64,000 bases of DNA from Actinoplanes flavus (lineage in GTDB: Bacteria > Actinomycetota > Actinomycetes > Mycobacteriales > Micromonosporaceae): positions 1 through 64,000 of the forward strand of contig NZ_JAGFNS010000043.1 in NCBI RefSeq assembly GCF_017592555.1, written 5' to 3'. Numbering within the stretch: the stretch's first letter is position 1; each line of letters begins with the position of its first letter. The translations under genes were made by a program, and so were the position numbers. The notes under the pieces were generated by a model, which was not told the origin of the DNA, did no database searches, and saw nothing but the letters and a program-made list of their open reading frames with translations. Below, piece after piece: positions 58,100 through 64,000 of this stretch.

Positions 58100-61000
58100 T
58101 CAGCCGGCGAGCGTGACCTCGGCGAGCCGGCGCCAGTCGGCCGCCGCGCCGTCCGCGGTCGCCGCGGCGAACCCGTCGCCCAGGCGGTGGCGGACGGTCC
58201 GCTCGATCCGGGCCGCGTCCGGGTGCGCGCGGTCCGGCAGGCCCCGCACCGCGGTGCTCGCCGCGAGCAGCCGCGCCGCCTGTTCCGGGTCGTCGTGGCG
58301 CAGCGCCTGGTCGGCGACGCCGACGAGCACCTGGGCGATCAGCGGCGCGTGGCCCGCCGCGACCGCCGCGCGGTAGGCGGCGGCGCGGTGCGTACCGGCC
58401 TCGTGGTGATCCTCGGTGAGATAGCCGAGCAGATCCTCGACCTCACCGCGGACGTTGGGCCGGCCGGCCTCCGCGCCGAGGATCCCGGTCGCTGCCGCGA
58501 GCCGCCGGTACGCCTCCGCCCGGTCGCCGGCCCAGTGGGCCAGGCGCGCCTCGGCGAGAGCCAGTTCGGCCAGCGAGCCCGGCCAGGTGACCCGTTCCGC
58601 CGAGCGCCGCGCCCCGGCGAGCGCGGTCGCGGCGGCCTCCCGGTCGCCGGCCAGCCAGTACAACTGCGCCAGCCGGGCCCGCATCCGGATCACGTCCTCG
58701 ACCGCGCCGATCGGGGTGACCACCTCGACCGCCTCCTCGTAGTACCCGCAGGCGGTGGCGAGCTCGCCGCGGGTGGCGATCCGCTCGGCCAGCTCGATCA
58801 GCCCGAACGAGATGCCGAACCGCTCGCCGAGCGCCCGGAACCGGGTGAGCGCCGTCTCCAGGTGGGCGTCCGCGTCGCGCCCGCCGTGGCCGAGCAGGAT
58901 CCGCATCTTGCCCAGGTGCAGCCGGGCCAGCGCGCGGGCCCACGGATCCGGGTCGTCGAGCAGCGGCTCGAAGGCAGACAGCACCGCGCCGGGCTCCCGC
59001 AGCAGGCGCTCCAGCGGGGCGGTGAAACCGATCAGTGGATGGTGGCGTGGGGCGTGCCGGCTCAGCTCGTACGCCTTGATGATCCACTCGGCTGCCCGGT
59101 GCTCGTCGGAGGGGCCGTCGGTGAGGAACATGGTGAAGATGGCGTAGACGGTGGCCCGGATGCCGTCGGGCACCGCCCCGGGCATTTCGGTGGCCGCCAC
59201 GATCAGCTCCACGCCCTCGGTCTTGTTGCCGCTGAGCCACCAGTACCATCCGGCGCCCGCGGCCAGCCGCATCGCCGCGTGCGCGTCACCGGTCGCCAGC
59301 GCCCCGCGCATCGCCGCCCCGATGTTGTCGTGCTCGGCCTGCAACAGCGCCAGCCAGTGCAGCTGCCCGGCCCGGCGCAGATGCGGCTCGGCGGTCTCGG
59401 CCAGCTCGGTGCACCAGTCCAGGTGTGCCCGCCGGGCCTGTTCCGACTCGCCGGCCTCGGCCAGCCGGTCACCGGCGTACTCCCGGATGGTGCCCAGCAT
59501 CCGGTAGCGGGGCGCGCTGTCGCCCTCGGCCACCAGCAGCGACTTCTCGGTGAGCGAGGTGAGCAGCTCCAGGTGGTCGCCGCCGCAGACCCGCTCGGCC
59601 GCCTCCAGGCTCGCCCCGCCGGCGAACACCGACAGCCGCCGCAGCATCGTGCGTTCCGCTTCGGACAGCAGTTCCCAGCTCCAGTCGATCACCGCCCGCA
59701 GCGTCCGGTGCCGGGGCAGGGCGGTCCGGCTGCCGCCGGTCAGCAGGCGGAACCGGTCGTCGAGGCGATGCGCGAGCTGATCGAGCGACATGGTCCGCAG
59801 CCGGGCCGCCGCGAGTTCGATGGCCAGCGGCATCCCGTCCAGCGCCCGGCACACCCGGACCATCGTGGACAGGGTGGCGGGGTCGTTCCCGAGATCCTTG
59901 CGGACGGCGCCGGCCCGGTCGCGCAGCAGCCGCACCGCCGGGGAGCCGGCGGCGTCGCCGTCGTGTGCCGGCAGGGCCAGCGGCTCCACCGGCCACAGTG
60001 CCTCGCCGACGATGCCGAGCGGTTCCCGGCTGGTCGCCAGGATCCGCAGGTTCGGGCACTCGCCGAGCGCCCGGTGCGCGAATTCCGCCGCCGCCTCGAT
60101 CACGTGCTCGCAGTTGTCCAGGATCAGCAGTGCCTCCCGGTCCCGGACGGCGGCGGTCAGCCGCTCCAGCGGGCCGGCCGGCGGCGCCTCGCCGAGCAGG
60201 GTGTCGCGCAGGCCGAGCCCGGCGAGAGCCGCCTGTGCCACGTCACCGTCCGGGCCGATCGCGGCGAGCTCCACGAGCCACACCCCGTCCGGAAGATCAT
60301 CGAGCAGGGTACGGGCGGACTCCGTGGCCAGCCGGGTCTTGCCCGAACCGCCCGGCCCGGTCAGGGTGGTGAGCCGGTGCCCGGCCACCAGCTCCCGGAC
60401 CGCCGCGACGTCGGCCGACTTGCCGACGTAGCTGGTCAGCTCGGCGCGCAGGTTGGTCCGCCGCTGCTCCGGCCGCCGGGCGTCGCCGCGCAGCAGGGCG
60501 ACGTGCAGGGCGGACAGCTCCGGTGACGGGTCCACCCCCAGGGCGTCGGCCAGCGCGTCCCGGGTGCGCTGGTAGACCAGCAGCGCCTCGCTGCCCCGGC
60601 CGGCCGCGGCCAGGGCGCGCATCAGGGCGGCGGCCAGCCGTTCCCGCAGCGGGTGCGCCGCGACCAGGGCGGTCAGTTCGGTGACCTGCTCGGGGCCGCC
60701 GCCGGACTCGTACCGGTCCTCCAGCGCGGCCAGGCGCAGCTCCTCCAGCCGGGTGACGGCCGCGCCGAACGCGGCGCTGTCCGGCAGCGCGACATCGCGC
60801 AGGGCGGGCCCGCGCCACAGGCCGAGCGCCTCCCGCAACAGGCGCTCCCGGACCGGATCGCCGCTGTCCCGGGCGTGCGCCGCGGTGACCAGGCGTTCGA
60901 AGTGGACGGCGTCGACCGCGTCCGGCTCGGCGGTCAGCCGGTAGCCCTCGGTGTGCCCTTCGACGGCGCCGTCCGGCAGGGCCTTGCGCAGCCGGGAGAC

Positions 61001-61198
61001 CAGGCGGTGCAGGGCGTTCGTGGCGTCGGCGGGCGGGCGCTCACCCCAGATCCAGTCGACCAGGGCCGCTTTCGGCACCACCCGGCCGGTCTCCAGTGCC
61101 AGGGCGATCAGCAGCCCGCGCAGCCGTGCGCCGGGCAGTTCGGCGAGGGCGCCGTCGTCGCCGTGCACCTCGAACGATCCCAGCATCCCGATCCGCAC
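58100..61198 (-). CDS. AfsR/SARP-type regulator (BTAD - NB-ARC - TPR)
   Basis: A 1032-aa regulator. Residues 1-90: OmpR-like winged helix (ALVDWIWGERPPADATNALH then RLVSRLRKALP). Residues about 97-245: bacterial transcriptional activation domain. Residues about 260-500: NB-ARC NTPase with Walker A LTGPGGSGKTRLA and Walker B ALLILDNCEHV, then SREPLGIVGEALWPVEPLAL and GLPLAIELAAARL-like GMPLAIELAAARL. The remainder is helical repeat sequence (TPR-like). AfsR-type proteins integrate signals for secondary metabolism or development. It follows the Cache gene by 30 bp and is probably in the GntR-led operon. GTG start at 61198. Confidence 0.9.
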   Translation of the reverse strand: MRIGMLGSFEVHGDDGALAELPGARLRGLLIALALETGRVVPKAALVDWIWGERPPADATNALHRLVSRLRKALPDGAVEGHTEGYRLTAEPDAVDAVHFERLVTAAHARDSGDPVRERLLREALGLWRGPALRDVALPDSAAFGAAVTRLEELRLAALEDRYESGGGPEQVTELTALVAAHPLRERLAAALMRALAAAGRGSEALLVYQRTRDALADALGVDPSPELSALHVALLRGDARRPEQRRTNLRAELTSYVGKSADVAAVRELVAGHRLTTLTGPGGSGKTRLATESARTLLDDLPDGVWLVELAAIGPDGDVAQAALAGLGLRDTLLGEAPPAGPLERLTAAVRDREALLILDNCEHVIEAAAEFAHRALGECPNLRILATSREPLGIVGEALWPVEPLALPAHDGDAAGSPAVRLLRDRAGAVRKDLGNDPATLSTMVRVCRALDGMPLAIELAAARLRTMSLDQLAHRLDDRFRLLTGGSRTALPRHRTLRAVIDWSWELLSEAERTMLRRLSVFAGGASLEAAERVCGGDHLELLTSLTEKSLLVAEGDSAPRYRMLGTIREYAGDRLAEAGESEQARRAHLDWCTELAETAEPHLRRAGQLHWLALLQAEHDNIGAAMRGALATGDAHAAMRLAAGAGWYWWLSGNKTEGVELIVAATEMPGAVPDGIRATVYAIFTMFLTDGPSDEHRAAEWIIKAYELSRHAPRHHPLIGFTAPLERLLREPGAVLSAFEPLLDDPDPWARALARLHLGKMRILLGHGGRDADAHLETALTRFRALGERFGISFGLIELAERIATRGELATACGYYEEAVEVVTPIGAVEDVIRMRARLAQLYWLAGDREAAATALAGARRSAERVTWPGSLAELALAEARLAHWAGDRAEAYRRLAAATGILGAEAGRPNVRGEVEDLLGYLTEDHHEAGTHRAAAYRAAVAAGHAPLIAQVLVGVADQALRHDDPEQAARLLAASTAVRGLPDRAHPDAARIERTVRHRLGDGFAAATADGAAADWRRLAEVTLAG

Positions 61199-61228
61199 GA
61201 GCCGATCCTGCCATGGTGGACGCGGGGG

Positions 61229-61963
61229 TCACGGCCAGGTCAGGACCGCCAGGGGCAGGGTGCCGCACGGCGTGATCCGGACCCCGTCGGGCAGCGTCGC
61301 CGGAAGCGCGGTGAGCAGCGCGGTACGGATGTGCGCGTCCCGGATCAGGGAACCCGCCAGGTGGTGGGCGGTGCTGCCGGCGACCACCCGGCCGTGCGTG
61401 TTGACCAGCGCGACCGGCGTGCCGACCGCCCGCAGCGCCGGGCGCAGGGCGCGCTCGAAGTCGCCGACGAACACGTCCGCCCCGGCGATCCCGGCGAACG
61501 TGCCGTGGTCGGTGACCGGGACGGTGAAGGTGAGCGCGTACTGTTCGGCGCAGACGTAGTCGACGTACGGCCCGGTCACGTGGCGGCGGCCGGTGGCGCG
61601 GGGCACCGAATACCACGGCTGACGGCTCACGTCGACGAACGTGTCACTGGCCGGGTCCAGGTCGAGGGCCAGCTGGGAACGCTGTGCCGGTGAGCCCATC
61701 CACCATTCCAGGCCGGGCCGCCCGTCGGCGAGCGGGACGGTGATCACCCCGGCCCCGTTGATCAGTCCACCCAGCGCCTCGGTCACCCACGGGCGCAGCA
61801 CGGCCAGATCGGCGGAGGTGGGCCGCCCGCCGGTGAACAGGTCCTCGGCCCGGCGGCGCAACCCGTCGGCGGTGGCGAAGGCGGCCTCGGCCAGGGCGGT
61901 GACGCGTTCGGCGAGGGCTGTCGTCCCGCTTGTGATCGTCTGTCCCACGGGGCCCACCTTCAC
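61229..61963 (-). CDS. Soluble Cache-domain protein
   Basis: A 244-aa protein with a Cache-type small-molecule-binding domain: LGGLINGAGVITVPLADGRP, FVDVSRQPWYSVPRATG, HVTGPYVDYVCAEQYALTFT, VPVTDHGTFAGIAGADVFVG. Cache domains are normally extracytoplasmic parts of receptors, but here there is no signal peptide or membrane helix. It overlaps the GntR gene by 4 bp (GTGA), so the two are translationally coupled. A cytoplasmic ligand sensor acting with the GntR or AfsR-like regulator is a fair inference; polyamines or amino acids are candidate ligands because of the divergent importer. Confidence 0.75.
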   Translation of the reverse strand: MKVGPVGQTITSGTTALAERVTALAEAAFATADGLRRRAEDLFTGGRPTSADLAVLRPWVTEALGGLINGAGVITVPLADGRPGLEWWMGSPAQRSQLALDLDPASDTFVDVSRQPWYSVPRATGRRHVTGPYVDYVCAEQYALTFTVPVTDHGTFAGIAGADVFVGDFERALRPALRAVGTPVALVNTHGRVVAGSTAHHLAGSLIRDAHIRTALLTALPATLPDGVRITPCGTLPLAVLTWP

Positions 61964-62691
61964 GGCTCGACCAGCGTCAAGTGCAGCGTAACGAGCCGTT
62001 CGACAGCCGTCTCTATGTGTTTTTCGGTGAGTCCGCGGGCCAGGTCGCCGTCGCCGGCCGCGATGGCCGCCGTGATGGCCCGATGTTCCGCGTGCGGATC
62101 GTAGGCGCCGTCGACACTCTGGAGTATCGGGGACCAGAGGAGCGTGCCCAGTTCGGTGGCGAACCGGATCTCCTCGCGGGCCAGGCGGGCGGACTGGGCC
62201 ACCGCCGCGACCTCCAGGTGGTAGGCCCGCTCCATCCGGTGCGGCGGCCCGGCCACGTCGGCGTCGACCTCCTCGATGCGCAGGATGTCGTCGGCGTCGG
62301 CGCGCTGGGCGGCCAGCCGTGCGGCGGCCCCCGCGACCGCCGCGTAGTGGTCGGCGGTGTCGCGCAGGTTGGGCAGGCTGAGTTCGGAGAGCCGGGACCG
62401 CAGGGACCGGTCGGCGGCCGCGGCGGGCGCGCGCACGAAGCTGCCGCCGCCACGGCCCCGGCGTGTCTCCACCAGGTTCTGCTGCCGCAGCGCCACCAGC
62501 GCCTCCCGGACGGTCACCCGGGAGACCCCGAACTGTGCCGCCAGGTCGGTTTCGCTGGGCAGCTGCTCGGCATCGGTGAGCAGCCCGAACGTGATGGCGT
62601 CGGTGAGCCGCCGGACGACCGTCTCGGCACGGCTGTGCGGGTCGAGTGGTGCGAACACCACGGATCGCGCGCTGGCTCGGGACGTCCCCAT
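61960..62691 (-). CDS. GntR-family regulator (FadR-like)
   Basis: A 243-aa regulator. The winged helix reads RLTDAITFGLLTDAEQLPSE followed by TDLAAQFGVSRVTVREALVA and LRQQNLVETRRGRGGGSFVR. The C-terminal FCD domain is helical; conserved metal-ligand His/Asp positions include HLEVAAVAQ and HRAITAAIAAGD. FadR-type regulators sense organic acids or amino acids. It is divergent from potA across an 85-bp region containing inverted CGTATGGCG copies, and it leads an operon with the Cache and AfsR-like genes. Confidence 0.9.
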   Translation of the reverse strand: MGTSRASARSVVFAPLDPHSRAETVVRRLTDAITFGLLTDAEQLPSETDLAAQFGVSRVTVREALVALRQQNLVETRRGRGGGSFVRAPAAAADRSLRSRLSELSLPNLRDTADHYAAVAGAAARLAAQRADADDILRIEEVDADVAGPPHRMERAYHLEVAAVAQSARLAREEIRFATELGTLLWSPILQSVDGAYDPHAEHRAITAAIAAGDGDLARGLTEKHIETAVERLVTLHLTLVEP

Positions 62692-62706
62692 GGGCCGTGA
62701 TTCTTC

Positions 62707-62768
62707 CGTATGGCGGTCGGCGAACCGGTTACCGGGCCGCCTTGACCTTTAAAGTCTGACGCCATACG
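62707..62768. promoter_or_regulatory. Inverted 9-bp repeats in the GntR/potA divergent region
   Basis: CGTATGGCG at 62707-62715 and its exact complement CGCCATACG at 62760-62768 are 44 bp apart. The right copy overlaps the potA -10 element and the left copy lies 16 bp from the GntR start. The spacing is wide for a single palindrome but suits two half-sites bound by regulator dimers or a looping complex. Confidence 0.5.
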
Positions 62769-62770
62769 TT
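62742..62770 (+). promoter_or_regulatory. potA promoter, probably leaderless
   Basis: TTGACC at 62742-62747 and TACGTT at 62765-62770 are separated by 17 bp. Transcription would begin about 6-8 nt after the -10, i.e. at or next to the GTG start codon at 62777. There is no ribosome-binding site in front of that GTG, which supports a leaderless message. Confidence 0.6.
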
Positions 62771-62776
62771 TTCGCC

Positions 62777-63808
62777 GTGACCGACATCTCAACCCCGGCC
62801 ATCCGGCTGACCGGCCTCCGCAAGTCGTTCGGCGCGGTCGATGCCGTGGCCGGCGTCGACCTCGCGATCGCCGACGGCGAGTTCTTCTCCATGCTCGGCC
62901 CGTCCGGCTCCGGCAAGACCACCGTGCTGCGGATGATCGCCGGGTTCGAGCTGCCCACCGCCGGAACCGTCGAGCTGGGCGGGCGGGACGTGACCCGGCT
63001 GCCGCCGTTCGAGCGCGACGTCAACACGGTCTTCCAGGACTACGCCCTGTTCCCGCACATGACGGTGCTGGAGAACGTGGAGTACGGCCTCAAGGTCCGC
63101 CGGGTCGCCAAGCGGGAACGCCGCGAGCGCGCCGAGCGGGCCCTCGCCTCGGTCCGGCTGGAGGGCTTCGGCGGCCGTCGCCCGGCCGCCATGTCCGGTG
63201 GGCAGCGGCAGCGCGTCGCCCTGGCCCGTGCCCTGGTGAACCGGCCCAAGGTGCTGCTGCTCGACGAGCCGCTCGGCGCGCTCGACCGGAGGCTGCGCGA
63301 GCAGATGCAGGTGGAGCTCAAGGCCCTCCAGCGCGAGGTCGGCATCACCTTCGTCTTCGTCACCCACGACCAGGACGAGGCGCTCACCATGAGCGACCGG
63401 GTCGCGGTCTTCGACGCCGGGCGCATCGCCCAGGTCGGCACCCCCGAGGAGGTGTACGAACGGCCGCGCAGCTCCTTCGTCGCCGGTTTCGTCGGCACCT
63501 CCAACGTGTTCACCGGTGACGTGTCCCGGGCGCTGTTCGCCCGCGACGGCGTGTTCTCGGTACGCCCCGAGAAGATCGGGATCTCCGCGGACACCGGTGC
63601 GCCCGGCACGGTCGCCGAGGTCGTCTACGCCGGCCCCGTCACCCGGTATGTCGTCGACCTCGACGCGGGCAGCCGCGCCGTCGTCGTCGCCCAGAACCGC
63701 CACGACGGCGCGCCGCTGGCCGCCCGCGGCCAGCGGGTGCACCTGACCTGGCACGACGAGCACATCGTCGAGATCCCCCCGGTTGCGAAGGAGACCGCAC
63801 ATGCGTAG
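62777..63808 (+). CDS. potA: Spermidine/putrescine-type ABC importer ATPase (PotA-like)
   Basis: A 343-aa ATPase that powers uptake of polyamines or related compounds. Walker A is LGPSGSGKTTVLRMIAGFE, signature AMSGGQRQRVALARAL, Walker B VLLLDEPLGALD, H-loop VFVTHDQDEALTMSDRVAVF. The TOBE domain follows FVGTSNVFTGDV and includes FSVRPEKIGIS. The order and the QVGTPEEVYERP segment are typical of PotA-type proteins. It starts at GTG 62777 (leaderless candidate) and overlaps the substrate-binding protein gene by 8 bp. Permease genes should lie beyond the window. Confidence 0.9.
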   Translation: MTDISTPAIRLTGLRKSFGAVDAVAGVDLAIADGEFFSMLGPSGSGKTTVLRMIAGFELPTAGTVELGGRDVTRLPPFERDVNTVFQDYALFPHMTVLENVEYGLKVRRVAKRERRERAERALASVRLEGFGGRRPAAMSGGQRQRVALARALVNRPKVLLLDEPLGALDRRLREQMQVELKALQREVGITFVFVTHDQDEALTMSDRVAVFDAGRIAQVGTPEEVYERPRSSFVAGFVGTSNVFTGDVSRALFARDGVFSVRPEKIGISADTGAPGTVAEVVYAGPVTRYVVDLDAGSRAVVVAQNRHDGAPLAARGQRVHLTWHDEHIVEIPPVAKETAHA

Positions 63809-64000
63809 CGGAAGAATATTGTTGGCAGCACTGGCCGCGGGCGTGCTCACGCTCGCCGGCTGCGGCGATGACGGCGGCGACCCGGCCGGCAGCGGACCCG
63901 GCGGCCTCACCGTCCCGAAGATCGACGAGCTGGCGGCGCTCGGCGCCGGCGAGGGCGTGGTCAACGTCGTCTCCTGGGCCGGGTACGTCGAGGACGGCTC
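63801..64000 (+). CDS. Extracellular solute-binding lipoprotein (PotD-like), 5' part
   Basis: The first 66 residues of a lipoprotein; the rest is beyond the window. The signal is R-S-G-R followed by ILLAALAAGVLTLAGC, with lipobox L-A-G-C at residue 21. The mature start is Gly/Asp-rich, then VVNVVSWAGYVEDG, resembling the first strand of spermidine/putrescine-binding proteins. AAGGAG lies 7 nt before ATG 63801. It overlaps potA by 8 bp, so the two are translationally coupled. Confidence 0.8.
   Translation, partial: MRSGRILLAALAAGVLTLAGCGDDGGDPAGSGPGGLTVPKIDELAALGAGEGVVNVVSWAGYVEDG

Overview
This is a stretch of chromosome from a high-GC, aerobic, multicellular actinomycete. GC content looks to be around 70 percent, GTG and TTG starts are common, and 4-bp ATGA or GTGA overlaps are frequent. 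Markers that fit an actinomycete are RbpA, an FxsA / Lnt / polyprenol-phosphate mannosyltransferase group, XRE plus DUF397 pairs, an AfsR-type regulator, SpoIIE-type phosphatase, and a spore-photoproduct-lyase relative. I would place it in Micromonosporaceae, possibly Actinoplanes; that is inference from gene content, not a database match.

Layout. 1-1.1 kb: the cut end of an IS3-family element and about 1 kb of gene-poor, repeat-rich DNA. 1.1-7.4 kb: PAS/SpoIIE phosphatase, TusA-like protein, erythromycin-esterase-family protein, secreted lipase, then a minus-strand pair (SPL-family radical SAM enzyme and a methyltransferase). 7.5-14.7 kb: GlgX debranching enzyme, MerR regulator, a GH32-like protein with a damaged active site, ChaB/Rho_N and DUF1810 proteins, a PBP4-type DD-peptidase and an overlapping acetyltransferase. 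14.9-22.6 kb: secreted HNH nuclease, 5'-3' exonuclease, a membrane GGDEF-EAL protein, a GNAT, an SfnB-like flavoenzyme and a second GGDEF protein. 22.9-27.6 kb: FtsX-type ABC exporter divergent from a HisKA_3/NarL two-component pair. 27.6-31.3 kb: acyl-CoA dehydrogenase, a frameshifted remnant, Lrp/AsnC regulator, AlaT-type aminotransferase, truncated hemoglobin. 31.5-36.2 kb: TetR regulator, a rifampicin-phosphotransferase-like enzyme carrying two in-frame minisatellites, and a divergent DinB-like gene, with two palindromic operator candidates between them.

36.7-41.9 kb: the best candidate for an undescribed system. A DUF397 gene faces an XRE regulator, followed 47 bp later by a 1238-residue protein that joins a CHAT (caspase-like) protease, a STAND-type P-loop NTPase and 41-residue TPR-like repeats, i.e. 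a bacterial apoptosome-like architecture. A CsbD gene and a 34-bp perfect palindrome close the block.

42-49.9 kb: a lysine-degradation island: kamA divergent from kdd, a YtcJ-like amidohydrolase, kamD, kamE, kal and a MutL-type mutase reactivase. The Kce cleavage enzyme of the classical clostridial pathway is absent from the window. 50.3-53.7 kb: lipoprotein N-acyltransferase and polyprenol-phosphate mannose synthase (overlapping), FxsA, and RbpA behind an exact SigR-type promoter. 54-58 kb: coiled-coil Cys-rich protein, an unrecognised protein, an SDR and a lipoprotein SGNH hydrolase. 58.1-64 kb: AfsR-like regulator, soluble Cache-domain protein and GntR regulator in one minus-strand operon, divergent from a spermidine/putrescine-type ABC importer (PotA, PotD start) that appears to be transcribed leaderlessly.

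No tRNA, rRNA, CRISPR array or complete insertion sequence was seen. A repeated theme is tandem repeats, both between genes and inside the RPH-like gene.
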